Under the pieces are notes generated by a model, which was not told the DNA's origin, did not search any database, and worked only from the letters and a program-made list of their open reading frames with translations. Shown in pieces: positions 1-7,984 of a stretch of 12,532 bases of DNA; within the stretch, counting starts at the first letter, position 1; every line of letters begins with the position of its first letter. The position numbers and the translations under genes were made by a program. Source of the DNA: Wenzhouxiangella sp. (lineage in GTDB: Bacteria > Pseudomonadota > Gammaproteobacteria > Xanthomonadales > Wenzhouxiangellaceae); contig JAGYMV010000016.1 in NCBI GenBank assembly GCA_018400355.1, positions 1 through 12,532 of the forward strand, in the 5' to 3' direction.

Positions 1-37
1 AGACCCTTACCTAATTCACCGGCAGGGTTGATCTCAT

Positions 38-1306
38 ATGTTTGATAAGACCTATACCTTGAAAGACTTCGATGAAGAGTTGTTGGCGTCCATTGTTTCT
101 GAACAAAAACGCCAAGAAGACCACATTGAATTGATTGCCTCAGAGAACTACGCCAGTCCTCGTGTGATGGCGGTTCAAGGGTCTGTCTTAACCAATAAGT
201 ACGCTGAGGGCTACCCAGGTCGCCGTTACTACGGTGGCTGTGAGTATGTGGATGTGGCCGAAAACTTGGCCATTGAACGCCTTAAGACCCTATTTGGGGC
301 CGATTATGCCAATGTGCAGCCCCACTCTGGCTCGCAGGCCAACCAAGCGGTGTTCTTGGCGCTTCTGGAAGCCGGTGACACCATTTTGGGTATGGACCTC
401 TCGGAAGGGGGTCATTTGACCCACGGGGCCAAAGTGAATTTTTCTGGCCGCTTATTCAACGCCGTGCAGTATGGCCTTGACCACGCCACCGGTGAGATCG
501 ATTACGAGCAAATGGCTGAGCTGGCCAAAACGCACCAACCCAAGCTGATCATCGGTGGATTTTCAGCTTATTCTCGGGTGGTGGATTGGGCGCGCATGCG
601 CGCCATCGCCGATGAGGTCGGTGCGTGGTTTTTGGTGGACATGGCCCACATCGCAGGTCTCGTGGCCGCGGGTGTGTACCCAAGCCCCGTGCCGCATGCC
701 CACGTGGTGACATCGACCACCCATAAAACCCTCAGAGGTCCGCGCGGTGGCATCATCTTGTCCAAAGGGCTTGATGAGTCAGTGAACAAGAAATTCAATT
801 CTTTGGTATTCCCTGGTTGCCAGGGTGGGCCTTTGATGCACGTCATCGCAGCCAAGGCGGTGGCGTTTAAAGAAGCCCTAGAGCCATCCTTCAAGGCCTA
901 CCAGCAACAAGTCATCGATAACGCCCGAGCCATGGCGGGGGTGTTTATGGAACGTGGCTATAAAGTGGTCTCTGGTGGCACCGACAACCACCTTTTCTTG
1001 GTGGATTTGATTGATAAAGACCTCACTGGAAAAGAAGTTGAGGAGGCCTTGGGCGAGGCCCACATCACCGCCAACAAAAACACCGTCCCAGGCGAGCCCA
1101 GATCACCATTTGTGACATCGGGCTTGCGCATTGGCACACCGGCCATTACCACCCGAGGCTTTGGGGTGGAAGAAAGCGGCACGCTGGCATCCTTGATGTG
1201 TGACTTAATCGATCACATGGGTGATGCGGACGTCCATGCGCGGGTCAAACAGGGCGCGATCGACTTATGCCATCGGTTCCCAGTCTACCAAGACCACCAG
1301 TTTTAA
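38..1306 (+). CDS. glyA: Serine hydroxymethyltransferase
   Basis: This cytosolic PLP enzyme interconverts serine plus tetrahydrofolate with glycine plus 5,10-methylene-tetrahydrofolate, the main source of one-carbon units for purine, thymidylate and methionine synthesis. The 422-residue product has the family's usual length (E. coli about 417). Visible landmarks are the [10 protein letters not shown] block (31-40), [15 protein letters not shown] (53-67), SGSQAN (97-102), the DMAHIAGL segment (201-208) and the PLP-binding lysine K230 inside [14 protein letters not shown]. The late ANKNTVPGE and SGLRIGTPA motifs are intact, so it should be active. The ATG at 38 gives the standard N-terminus; its ribosome binding site is weak (GGCAGGG around 21). 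It is the first complete gene of the window and stands 12 bases ahead of nrdR, a common gammaproteobacterial pairing. Only 37 bases precede it, so its promoter cannot be judged. Confidence 0.98.
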   Translation: MFDKTYTLKDFDEELLASIVSEQKRQEDHIELIASENYASPRVMAVQGSVLTNKYAEGYPGRRYYGGCEYVDVAENLAIERLKTLFGADYANVQPHSGSQANQAVFLALLEAGDTILGMDLSEGGHLTHGAKVNFSGRLFNAVQYGLDHATGEIDYEQMAELAKTHQPKLIIGGFSAYSRVVDWARMRAIADEVGAWFLVDMAHIAGLVAAGVYPSPVPHAHVVTSTTHKTLRGPRGGIILSKGLDESVNKKFNSLVFPGCQGGPLMHVIAAKAVAFKEALEPSFKAYQQQVIDNARAMAGVFMERGYKVVSGGTDNHLFLVDLIDKDLTGKEVEEALGEAHITANKNTVPGEPRSPFVTSGLRIGTPAITTRGFGVEESGTLASLMCDLIDHMGDADVHARVKQGAIDLCHRFPVYQDHQF

Positions 1307-1318
1307 TTTGGATTGCCG

Positions 1319-1867
1319 ATGTGGTGCCCGTTTTGTAATCATGTGGACACCCGTGTGGTTGATAGTCGTCTGGCAACCGATGGTTTTCAGATTCGCCGAA
1401 GGCGAGAGTGCGAAAATTGTGGTGCGCGGTTCAATACCTACGAAACACCGGCCCTCAAAGCACCCAATGTCATCAAAGCCGATGGCACCCGCGAATTGTT
1501 TGATGAAGAAAAGCTTCGGCGGGGCATCCAAAAGGCACTCGAGAAACGCCCCGTGGAAACCCAAGCGGTCGAGCACTCGCTCCGAGCACTGGTCAGGCGC
1601 ATCCGCACCCTAGAAGAGCCTGAAGTCTCCTCGCAACAACTCGGTGCTTGGGTGGCCGAAGAACTCGCCCGCCTTGATCAGGTGGCCTATGTTCGATTTG
1701 CCTCGGTCTATCGTCGTTTTGAAGACGTTCAAGCCTTCCGCGAAGAGATTGAGCGTTTGGAAAAAAACAAACCCGGCGCGCTCGACACCCGCCAATTTTC
1801 GTTGCTTAGAGAAATGAGCGACGATGCGCCTGCGCCCAACACCAAATCAAAAAACACACCCAAATAA
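1319..1867 (+). CDS. nrdR: Transcriptional repressor NrdR
   Basis: NrdR represses ribonucleotide reductase genes by sensing adenine nucleotides. The N-terminus has a zinc ribbon with CPFC (3-6) and CENC (31-34), and the DSR plus IRRRRE stretch (15-30) typical of the DNA-binding part. The ATP-cone domain follows at roughly 47-137 ([20 protein letters not shown] and the [14 protein letters not shown] end). The ATG at 1319 is preferred because it yields MWCPFC, matching the family's MxCPFC start; an in-frame TTG at 1313 would only add Met-Pro. At 182 residues it is somewhat longer than the usual 150-170, the surplus being a polar, probably disordered tail rich in Asn, Lys and Pro. It sits between glyA and ribD, as in many gammaproteobacteria, and its TAA shares one base with the ribD ATG (TAATG). 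No NrdR-box pair was seen in the window, so its targets lie elsewhere. Confidence 0.97.
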   Translation: MWCPFCNHVDTRVVDSRLATDGFQIRRRRECENCGARFNTYETPALKAPNVIKADGTRELFDEEKLRRGIQKALEKRPVETQAVEHSLRALVRRIRTLEEPEVSSQQLGAWVAEELARLDQVAYVRFASVYRRFEDVQAFREEIERLEKNKPGALDTRQFSLLREMSDDAPAPNTKSKNTPK

Positions 1868-3000
1868 TGGTTGATTCATCCCAGCAAGCCACAGACCTTG
1901 AGTGGATGGATCAAGCATTGGCTTTGGCCAGTCTTGGCATGTTTTCGACCAGCCCGAATCCACGTGTGGGTTGTGTGCTGGTCAAAGATGGCGCTTTGGT
2001 CGGCTCGGGTTGGCACCAACAAGCAGGGGGTGATCATGCTGAGGTCATGGCGCTTAAAGAAGCCGGCCAAGCCGCCCAGGGTGCCACCGCGTATATCACG
2101 CTAGAGCCATGCAATCACCATGGTAGAACGCCACCTTGCAGTGAGGCCTTGGTTAAAGCCGGCGTGGCCCGTGCGGTGGTGGCCATCGAAGACCCAGATC
2201 CTCGAACCGCTGGCATGGGCATCGCTCGGCTGACACAAGCGGGTATCGATGTTGGCTTGGGGGTGGGTGCAGACCTTGCCCGTGAGCTCAACATTGGTTT
2301 TATACACCGGCAGCAAACGGGCCGTCCTTGGCTTCGTCTGAAACTCGCCGCCAGTCTCGATGGGCGAGCGACCGGGCCCGATGGCCACTCGCAGTGGATC
2401 ACCTCCGAACAGGCGCGGGCTGATGGACACCGCTGGCGGGCGAGGGCGTGTGCGGTATTGACTGGGATCAATACCGTTTTGGCCGATGATCCGTTGTTGA
2501 CCGCGCGCTTGGACGACACCACTCAACCGATCAAACAACCCATTCGAGTGATTTTGGACTCACACGGAAAAGTGCCCAAACATGCGAAAATATTCCAATG
2601 TGAGGCGCCTGTCTGGGTCATCAGCACCGTGGAGAGGCCAGGGTGGTTTGATGCCACCTCATCGGATTGGATCCAGTGGCATCAGCTGGATGCAGATCCC
2701 CACGGGCGGGTGGATCTCGAAGGGCTGGTCTATTGGCTGGGTCAACAAGAGCTCAATGAAGTGCATATTGAGGCAGGGCCCACTTTGTCGGGTGCTTTTT
2801 TGGGTGCTGGCTTTATTGATGAAGTCTTGCTCTACCAAGCACCCACCTTTTTGGGAGCCGGCGAGCCCATGGTCGCTTTGCCAGAGATCAAACGCTTTGA
2901 TCAACGTATGCGCATGAGCTGTGTGGATGTGCAACCAGTGGGTCCCGACCAATGTCTGCGGTTGCGTTGGCCCAATCACCATGACCCTGTGAAAACCTAA
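1867..3000 (+). CDS. ribD: Bifunctional pyrimidine deaminase/reductase RibD
   Basis: RibD carries out the second and third steps of riboflavin synthesis: deamination of the 2,5-diaminopyrimidine phosphate made by GTP cyclohydrolase II, then NADPH-dependent reduction of the ribosyl side chain. The N-terminal deaminase domain (about 12-150) contains the zinc motif: H57 and E59 in GGDHAEV, with C82 and C91 in EPCNHHGRTPPC. The C-terminal reductase domain starts near 155 (RPWLRLKLAASLDGRAT) and includes WITSEQARADGHRWRA, GINTVLADDP and the late HIEAGPTLSGAFL. The 377 residues match the family length, so both activities are expected. Translation probably restarts at the TAATG shared with nrdR. After its stop come 28 bases and then ribE. 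Its substrate supplier RibA is not intact here (see the ribBA entry). Confidence 0.97.
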   Translation: MVDSSQQATDLEWMDQALALASLGMFSTSPNPRVGCVLVKDGALVGSGWHQQAGGDHAEVMALKEAGQAAQGATAYITLEPCNHHGRTPPCSEALVKAGVARAVVAIEDPDPRTAGMGIARLTQAGIDVGLGVGADLARELNIGFIHRQQTGRPWLRLKLAASLDGRATGPDGHSQWITSEQARADGHRWRARACAVLTGINTVLADDPLLTARLDDTTQPIKQPIRVILDSHGKVPKHAKIFQCEAPVWVISTVERPGWFDATSSDWIQWHQLDADPHGRVDLEGLVYWLGQQELNEVHIEAGPTLSGAFLGAGFIDEVLLYQAPTFLGAGEPMVALPEIKRFDQRMRMSCVDVQPVGPDQCLRLRWPNHHDPVKT

Positions 3001-3028
3001 AAAAGACAAGGAAGAGCAAACAGTCATC

Positions 3029-3661
3029 ATGTTCACCGGACTCATTCAAAGCTTGGGAACCATCCAAGCGATACAGACCCAAGGCGATGGCGCACGGTTT
3101 CGCATTGACTGCCCAGACTTGGCGCCCGATCAATGGGAGACCGGGGCAAGTGTTGCCGTGGCCGGGTGTTGTTTGACGGCGCTGGACATCGATGCCAACG
3201 GCTTTAGTGCCGATCTCTCAGGAGAGAGCTTGGCCAAAACAACCCATGGTCGGCGACAGGTTGGAGATGCCTTGAACTTGGAGTTGGCACTTCAAGTGGG
3301 TGATCATCTCGGTGGTCATTACGTCACAGGTCATGTGGATGGAGTGGCTGAGGTCTTGGCCATTCAAGCCTTGGATGCAGGCAACCACCGCCTCGACATC
3401 AAAGTACCCACAGGCTTCGAGCGGTTTGTGGCACCGAAAGGCTCAGTGACACTCGATGGGGTGAGTTTGACCATCAATGAGGTGGTCGATCAAGTTGAGC
3501 AAGGCACCTATTTTTCAGTCAACATCATCCCCCATACATGGGCTGTGACCACACTGGGATTTTTGAGCGTTGGTGATGGCCTGAACTTCGAAATCGATTT
3601 GCTGGCACGGTATTTGGACCGTCTCATGGCACCCTCCCAACAAAAAGCGAGCACGCAATGA
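3029..3661 (+). CDS. ribE: Riboflavin synthase (alpha subunit)
   Basis: This enzyme dismutates two molecules of 6,7-dimethyl-8-ribityllumazine into riboflavin and a pyrimidine that is recycled by RibH. It is built from two lumazine-binding repeats. The first begins with MFTGLIQ and contains [10 protein letters not shown] (43-52); the second contains [10 protein letters not shown] (96-105), [14 protein letters not shown] (137-150) and IIPHTW (166-171). The C-terminal [14 protein letters not shown] (185-198) is the trimerisation helix region of the family. At 210 residues it matches the usual length (E. coli 213). An AAGGAAG stretch at about 3008-3014 lies rather far (about 14 bases) from the ATG, but MFTG is the invariant start of this family. 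The gene is called ribC in E. coli and ribE in many other bacteria. Its TGA overlaps the next ATG (ATGA). Confidence 0.97.
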   Translation: MFTGLIQSLGTIQAIQTQGDGARFRIDCPDLAPDQWETGASVAVAGCCLTALDIDANGFSADLSGESLAKTTHGRRQVGDALNLELALQVGDHLGGHYVTGHVDGVAEVLAIQALDAGNHRLDIKVPTGFERFVAPKGSVTLDGVSLTINEVVDQVEQGTYFSVNIIPHTWAVTTLGFLSVGDGLNFEIDLLARYLDRLMAPSQQKASTQ

Positions 3662-4764
3662 AGTTTGATTCAATTGAAGCGATACTAGAAGACATCCGCG
3701 CGGGCAAAATGGTGGTGATGCTCGACGATGAAGATCGCGAAAATGAGGGCGATCTGATCATGGCCGCGAGTCTGGTCAAACCCGAAGACATCAATTTCAT
3801 GGCACGCTACGGTCGCGGGCTGATTTGTTTGTCCTTGATGCGTGAGCGTTGCAAGCAGCTTGGCCTTGAGTTAATGGTGCGAGACACCGACCGCCACCAC
3901 CAAACCAATTTCACCGTCTCAATTGAGGCGGCCGAGGGGGTGACAACGGGGATCTCAGCCTATGACCGCGCACACACAATTCGGACGGCTGTGGCACCCA
4001 GTGCCAGTGCACAAGATTTAAATCATCCAGGGCATGTCTTCCCGTTGATGGCGCAGCCTGGCGGCGTGTTGGCTCGGGCGGGCCACACAGAGGCGAGTAT
4101 GGATTTGGCCTTGCTTGCGGGCTTAGAGCCTGCCGGTGTATTGGTTGAAATTTTAAATGACGATGGCACCATGGCACGCCGTCCTGAGCTCGAAACGTTC
4201 GTGAAAGAGCATGGCCTAAAGATGGGCACGGTGGCTGACTTGATTCGGTATCGACTGGCCCATGAAGCCAATGTTGAGTGTGTGCATACTCAATCGGTGA
4301 ACACCGCACATGGTCCTTTTGAGTTGCGTGTCTTCAAAGACAAAATTCATCAAAAACTCCACTGGGCTCTGATCAAAGGTGAGATCACCGGCGATGAGCC
4401 TTGTCCCGTTCGGGTGCATGTGCCTGAATTGCTCGGTGATGTCATGACCGTCAGCGATCCCGCGTTTGGCATGCCCTTGGGGCCTGTATTAGAAGACATC
4501 CACCGCAGAGGGCGGGGGCTTGCCTTGATTCTGGGCTATGATGAGGACGACCAGTCACGGATGGACACACTCATGCAGACCCAAACGGGTGCGGTTGAAT
4601 CCAAAGGCATCGAGGAGACGAGTCACGAACTGAGAAGCTATGGTATCGCCGCCCAAATCATCGCGGAACTTGGCATCTCTCGTATGGCCGTGTACGGTGC
4701 GCCAAAGCGATTGAGTGCATTGGATGGCTTTGGTTTGGAGATCACAGAATACATCGTGCCTTAA
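3658..4764 (+). CDS. ribBA: 3,4-dihydroxy-2-butanone-4-phosphate synthase with degenerate GTP cyclohydrolase II-like domain
   Basis: The N-terminal RibB domain (1-205) converts ribulose 5-phosphate into the four-carbon unit used by RibH. Its metal and substrate motifs are intact: [15 protein letters not shown] (23-37), the HHQTNF segment (80-85), [23 protein letters not shown] (125-147) and the distal glutamate in [10 protein letters not shown]. The C-terminal part (about 206-368) has the fold signature of RibA, ending in [11 protein letters not shown] and LDGFGLEI, but the region that should carry the CX10CXC zinc motif (about 250-272) has no such cysteines, and the catalytic segment is changed to [16 protein letters not shown]. 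It therefore should not act as GTP cyclohydrolase II. This matches the RibB-plus-degenerate-RibA variant called RibBX in Proteobacteria. A separate ribA is expected elsewhere in the genome. The start overlaps the ribE stop by four bases. Confidence 0.95.
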   Translation: MKFDSIEAILEDIRAGKMVVMLDDEDRENEGDLIMAASLVKPEDINFMARYGRGLICLSLMRERCKQLGLELMVRDTDRHHQTNFTVSIEAAEGVTTGISAYDRAHTIRTAVAPSASAQDLNHPGHVFPLMAQPGGVLARAGHTEASMDLALLAGLEPAGVLVEILNDDGTMARRPELETFVKEHGLKMGTVADLIRYRLAHEANVECVHTQSVNTAHGPFELRVFKDKIHQKLHWALIKGEITGDEPCPVRVHVPELLGDVMTVSDPAFGMPLGPVLEDIHRRGRGLALILGYDEDDQSRMDTLMQTQTGAVESKGIEETSHELRSYGIAAQIIAELGISRMAVYGAPKRLSALDGFGLEITEYIVP

Positions 4765-4800
4765 AGGGTGGTCGTCAGCGACGCGCCCACTGATCCAGGG

Positions 4801-4816
4801 GTGGCTCCAGAGCCAC
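4801..4816 (+). promoter_or_regulatory. Perfect hairpin in the ribBA-ribH gap
   Basis: GTGGCT, loop CCAG, AGCCAC form a perfect 6-bp stem in the 73-base gap, ending 21 bases before the ribH ATG and about 9 bases before its likely Shine-Dalgarno (AAGAGTG, about 4824-4830). No T-run follows, so it is not a standard intrinsic terminator. It could be a processing or RNA-stabilising element, or may tune ribH translation; this is inference from position only. Confidence 0.35.
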
Positions 4817-4837
4817 TGAACAAAAGAGTGATTGTTT

Positions 4838-5323
4838 ATGAGTGCTTCACAATTTAGCCCGGCCGTTCCTGAGCGGATTGCCATTGTTGTTGCCAAGTTC
4901 AATGCCCAAGTCACCGAGTGGCTCAGGCAGGGCGCCCACCAGGCGCTGCTAGAGCTTGGGATGGAAGCCGACCAAATCGACACCTTGCATGTGCCAGGTG
5001 CGTGGGAATTGCCGCTGGCGTGCCATCAGTTGGCCATGGCGGGTCGGCATCAAGGCATCATTGCCTTAGGCGCTGTGATTCGTGGTGAGACCGCACACTT
5101 TGATTTTATTTCTCAAGAATGCGCCAGAGGCTTGGGGCAAGTGGCATTAGAAACGGGTGTGCCAGTGGGGTTTGGTGTCTTGACCACCGAGAATGCTGAG
5201 CAAGCTTTCGAGCGAGCCGATCCGGCGCGCAAAGACAAGGGCAGAGAAGTCGCTGAAGCGGTGGTAGAGATGGTCACGCTCAGTCAAACCCAACCGGTAT
5301 GGTCAGGCCCCGATGAGTTTTGA
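4838..5323 (+). CDS. ribH: 6,7-dimethyl-8-ribityllumazine synthase
   Basis: RibH condenses the ribitylaminopyrimidine with dihydroxybutanone phosphate to give the lumazine substrate of riboflavin synthase; family members form hollow pentamers or 60-mers. Diagnostic elements are IAIVVAKFNAQV (15-26), VPGAWELPLA (52-61), GAVIRGETAHFDFI (78-91) with the catalytic histidine H87, VGFGVLTTEN (110-119) and the EQAFERAD helix (121-128). The ATG at 4838 was chosen over an in-frame TTG at 4832 because it has the better ribosome binding site spacing; the protein is then 161 residues, normal for the family. The gene follows a 73-base gap, the widest of this gene run, containing a hairpin. It overlaps nusB by 11 bases, the usual ribH-nusB arrangement. 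Confidence 0.97.
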   Translation: MSASQFSPAVPERIAIVVAKFNAQVTEWLRQGAHQALLELGMEADQIDTLHVPGAWELPLACHQLAMAGRHQGIIALGAVIRGETAHFDFISQECARGLGQVALETGVPVGFGVLTTENAEQAFERADPARKDKGREVAEAVVEMVTLSQTQPVWSGPDEF

Positions 5324-5753
5324 TAACCCATTCGAACCGCGCCGTCGGGCGCGCCGCCGGGCGTTGCAGGCCCTGTATCAGTGGCAGTTGAATAACGACA
5401 CCTCGGCAGCCATCATTGCCCAGTTTTCTGAAGAGCAGAATTTTGAAGGGGTGGATCTGGAATATTTCAAGACCTTGGTCAGAGAGGTGGTGGCGCACCA
5501 AGAAGCCATTGATACACTCATCGCACCCGCACTAGAGCGGGTGGATGCGAGCCTCGATCAAATGGAGCGTGCGGTTTTAAGGATTGGTGTCAATGAGCTC
5601 TTGCATCACCCAGAGATTCCTTATCGCGTGGTCATTGATGAGGCGATCGAATTGAGCCACCGGTTTGGCTCAGAGAATGCACACACTTTTATCAATGGCG
5701 TCATGGACCGTTTGGCCAATCAATTGAGGGCCACCGAAATTGCCCACTCATGA
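5313..5753 (+). CDS. nusB: Transcription antitermination factor NusB
   Basis: NusB binds boxA RNA together with ribosomal protein S10 and keeps RNA polymerase processive on rRNA operons. The all-helical 146-residue product shows the arginine-rich N-terminal helix RRRARRRALQALYQW (10-24), which contributes to RNA binding, then ERAVLRIGVNEL (85-96) and the C-terminal signature VVIDEAIELSHRFGSE (106-121) followed by FINGVMD (127-133). Length and motif order are standard, so normal function is expected. The start lies inside the end of ribH (11-base overlap) and the stop overlaps the thiL ATG as ATGA, so translation of ribH, nusB and thiL is probably coupled. Confidence 0.97.
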   Translation: MSFDNPFEPRRRARRRALQALYQWQLNNDTSAAIIAQFSEEQNFEGVDLEYFKTLVREVVAHQEAIDTLIAPALERVDASLDQMERAVLRIGVNELLHHPEIPYRVVIDEAIELSHRFGSENAHTFINGVMDRLANQLRATEIAHS

Positions 5754-6760
5754 ACTCAAGCTCGGCGCGCACTGAATTTGAATTAATTCATGCGATCGCT
5801 CGGCATGTCAAGCCATCGGCGCAGGTGCCCATCGGCATTGGTGACGATGCCGCTGTCATTGCGCCCACACCCAATCAACATTTGGTGACCACCACCGATT
5901 CTCTGGTGCTGGGCCGTCACTTCACCTCCGACTGGACCGCGCACGACATTGGCCATCTGGCCATGGCGGTCAACCTCAGCGATCTGGCGGCCATGGCAGC
6001 CAAGCCACGGTGGGCACTGTTGAACATGACCTTACCCAAAGACAGTGTGTATGCCACCCAAGCCTGGCTGGATGAGTTTATGCAAGGCTTTTTATCTTTG
6101 GATGATGGGCTTGTGCTGGTCGGTGGCAATCTCTCAGAGGGACCATTGAACATTGGTGTTGTGCTGATTGGTGAAGTCATGCCCGATCAAGCGATCACGC
6201 GCTCAGGGACCCAAGTGGGTGATCTGCTGGTACTCACCGGTACGTTGGGGGATGCCGCGGCGGCTTTGAGTCGCCCAGTGGATAACGCGCCCTTTGGGCT
6301 GGCTCTGCGACAGCGGCTGCACCGACCAACGCCTCGCCTGTTGGCTGGCCAGCACGCAGCTGGGCATGTGCACGCCATGATCGATGTCTCAGATGGCTTG
6401 TTGGCCGATTTGTCGCATCTTTTGCATGCCGCCACTCGAGACAGTGCGACCCCGCCATTGGGGGCCGAGATTGAGTTGCAAAAGCTGCCCACCTCGAAGG
6501 CCATGAAAGCCATGGGCTTCTCTGAGGCGGAGCGATGGAACTTGCAATTGAGTGGGGGCAATGACTATGAACTTTTAATGAGTGTCCAGCCATCGAGCCT
6601 GACGCCGCTTCTGGCCGATTTGCAATTGGCCAACACCGATGCCACCGTCATTGGCCAAGTCACCAGCGGTGGCGAGATCCTAGTGCTTGATGAGCATGGC
6701 GGTCACTTTGTCCCCGCCAAACGAGGGTGGGACCATTTTCAGGAGACGGCAGATGAGTGA
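5750..6760 (+). CDS. thiL: Thiamine-monophosphate kinase
   Basis: ThiL phosphorylates thiamine monophosphate with ATP to the cofactor thiamine diphosphate. The 336-residue product belongs to the PurM/SelD-like superfamily. Visible motifs are GIGDDAAVI (29-37), TTDSLVLGRHF (48-58), AVNLSDLAAMAAKP (73-86), MIDVSDGLLADL (210-221) and SGGNDYELL (268-276). Two positions differ from what I know of the family: the GGDT(T/S) Mg/phosphate motif reads GGNLSEGP (125-132), so Asp becomes Asn at 127, and the late GG(E/D)DYEL reads GGNDYEL (N271). The other aspartates are kept, so activity is likely but not certain. It overlaps nusB by four bases (ATGA), and the pgpA start lies within its last codons, as is common in gammaproteobacteria. 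Confidence 0.94.
   Translation: MNSSSARTEFELIHAIARHVKPSAQVPIGIGDDAAVIAPTPNQHLVTTTDSLVLGRHFTSDWTAHDIGHLAMAVNLSDLAAMAAKPRWALLNMTLPKDSVYATQAWLDEFMQGFLSLDDGLVLVGGNLSEGPLNIGVVLIGEVMPDQAITRSGTQVGDLLVLTGTLGDAAAALSRPVDNAPFGLALRQRLHRPTPRLLAGQHAAGHVHAMIDVSDGLLADLSHLLHAATRDSATPPLGAEIELQKLPTSKAMKAMGFSEAERWNLQLSGGNDYELLMSVQPSSLTPLLADLQLANTDATVIGQVTSGGEILVLDEHGGHFVPAKRGWDHFQETADE
6741..6745 (+). promoter_or_regulatory. Shine-Dalgarno deciding the pgpA start
   Basis: AGGAG lies seven bases before the ATG at 6753, inside the 3' end of thiL. It supports 6753 over the in-frame upstream start at 6687, which would give a long overlap and a non-homologous leader. Confidence 0.7.
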
Positions 6761-7268
6761 AGCAGAAGAAAAAAAGCGTCTTCGGGCCATCACCTTTGGG
6801 TCACTGACTGGGTTTTTGGCGATGGGGTTTGGCAGTGGTTTGAGTCCTAAGGCACCGGGAACGACGGGGAGTTTGGCCGCGCTTTTATTGATGTATCCCA
6901 TCGCTTTGATCTTGCCCATCGAATGGCAGATGCTGCTTGTTGTGGTGGCGTTTGGGGTGGGGGTGTTCATTTGTGCCCGGGCAGCCAAGGCCATCGGCAC
7001 CCACGATCATGGCGCGATTGTTTGGGATGAGTGGGTTGGGCTGTGGGCGGTGTTGGTGTGGCTGCCTTTTAGTTTGAGTACTTGGTTGCTGGCTTTTGTG
7101 CTGTTTAGATTGTTTGATATCGCCAAGCCTTGGCCAATTGGGTGGCTGGATCGGCGTCTCCATGGGGGCTTGGGCATCATGGCCGATGACGCGCTGGCGG
7201 CCGCCTTTGCCGTTTTAACTTTGTTGTTGATCGGGCAATGGTGGCCCATTGAATTTGTCTGGCACTGA
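6753..7268 (+). CDS. pgpA: Phosphatidylglycerophosphatase A
   Basis: PgpA is an inner-membrane phosphatase that dephosphorylates phosphatidylglycerophosphate to phosphatidylglycerol. The 171-residue product matches E. coli PgpA in length and motifs: GSGLSPKAPGTTGSLAA (27-43), DHGAIVWDEWVG (85-96) and RLFDIAKPWPIGWLDRR (119-135), followed by GGLGIMADD (138-146), which holds the acidic residues expected to bind metal. Hydrophobic segments at about 44-57, 60-76, 97-119 and 147-163 fit a polytopic membrane protein. The start follows an AGGAG site and overlaps thiL by eight bases. The stop is only 15 bases from the end of the convergent dolP-like gene, with no obvious terminator between them. Confidence 0.96.
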   Translation: MSEAEEKKRLRAITFGSLTGFLAMGFGSGLSPKAPGTTGSLAALLLMYPIALILPIEWQMLLVVVAFGVGVFICARAAKAIGTHDHGAIVWDEWVGLWAVLVWLPFSLSTWLLAFVLFRLFDIAKPWPIGWLDRRLHGGLGIMADDALAAAFAVLTLLLIGQWWPIEFVWH

Positions 7269-7283
7269 ACTGGGCCACTCTTC

Positions 7284-7904
7284 TCAGTCAGTCGGGTCCA
7301 TCCACTCAAACAGCACCACCACTTGTTCAACCCCACTGACGTGTCGGGCTTGTTCCACAACACGCGCACCCTCAGCCTCAGTGACCAGTCCTTGTAGATA
7401 CACATTTCCCCGCGCTGTGGTGATCTTGACCCGAGAAGCATCAAAGCGTGGCAAATCTTTGATATCGGCCACGGCAGCTTTGGCTTGAAGAGAAAGAACA
7501 CGGTCTCGGCTGGCTTGCACCAGGCTGGCATGAGGCAGCGGTGCGAGCTCATTAAAGAGTTTCTTTAGACCATCGACTTGGCTGACCAATTGGCTGGCTT
7601 TTTCAACTTGATTATCAGACACCGCCTCGCCAGCCAAGAGAACCCATCCATTGAATGTGCTTATTTTGATGCGGCTTTCATTGCCAAAGGCATCATCTCC
7701 ATAGAGGGCATCACGCACAGCAATGTTGAGTAGCCGATCGTCCACGACGACCTCGACAGAGCGTCGATCATGGACTGCAGAGGCGGTGACCACAGCCGCA
7801 CCAACGGCGATCAGCGCGCAGGCATTCAATGTCAGGAGCATCACGGCCACCATGGCCAGACGGGGCAACGAGAAGCCGGTTGGGTTTGTTGGTGTTGCAA
7901 TCAC
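7284..7904 (-). CDS. dolP: Two-BON-domain outer-membrane lipoprotein, DolP/YraP type
   Basis: DolP is an outer-membrane lipoprotein that supports envelope integrity and the BAM outer-membrane assembly machinery in E. coli. With the GTG start at 7904 the product is 206 residues: a short basic region, a hydrophobic segment and the lipobox LNAC with C29 followed by Ala, which predicts outer-membrane sorting. The block HDRRSVEVVVDD (45-56) matches the DolP family. BON1 spans about 55-122 (IKISTFNGWVLLAGE) and BON2 about 133-200 (VKITTARGNVYLQGLV). GTG is preferred because AAGGA lies seven bases upstream and gives a normal signal peptide. An in-frame ATG at 7988, overlapping the lpoA stop as ATGA, would add 28 polar residues and an overlong N-region. 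The gene follows lpoA, as yraP does in E. coli, but without yraN and diaA between them. Confidence 0.88.
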   Translation of the reverse strand: MIATPTNPTGFSLPRLAMVAVMLLTLNACALIAVGAAVVTASAVHDRRSVEVVVDDRLLNIAVRDALYGDDAFGNESRIKISTFNGWVLLAGEAVSDNQVEKASQLVSQVDGLKKLFNELAPLPHASLVQASRDRVLSLQAKAAVADIKDLPRFDASRVKITTARGNVYLQGLVTEAEGARVVEQARHVSGVEQVVVLFEWMDPTD

Positions 7905-7934
7905 AATGGGTTCCTTAAATGGGTTCCTTAAATG
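7905..7934 (-). repeat. 13-bp tandem duplication covering the dolP-like ribosome binding site
   Basis: The unit ATGGGTTCCTTAA (+ strand) occurs at 7906-7918 and again at 7919-7931, and the match extends a few bases at each end. On the coding strand each copy contains AAGGA, so the Shine-Dalgarno is present twice, seven and twenty bases before the GTG start. Confidence 0.9.
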
Positions 7935-7984
7935 AATTGGATCTGTTGTGGACGTCGAGAGCGAGTTGCTCACATCAGGCCGCA

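Noticed and set aside
2101..2538. Minus-strand frame of 145 codons inside ribD
   Set aside because: It is an antisense shadow of a strongly conserved RibD coding frame and shows no recognisable motif.
3001..4837. FMN riboswitch controlling the rib genes
   Set aside because: The gaps are only 28 bases before ribE and 73 before ribH, too short for the RFN element, and its conserved blocks are not seen. One could lie before a gene outside this window.
5784..5800. Octamer GCGATCGC in thiL as a possible HIP1-like repeat
   Set aside because: I noticed only one occurrence, and nothing supports a repeat family.
6687..6752. Longer pgpA start at 6687
   Set aside because: It would add 22 residues unlike PgpA and overlap thiL by 74 bases, whereas 6753 has an AGGAG site and gives the standard length.
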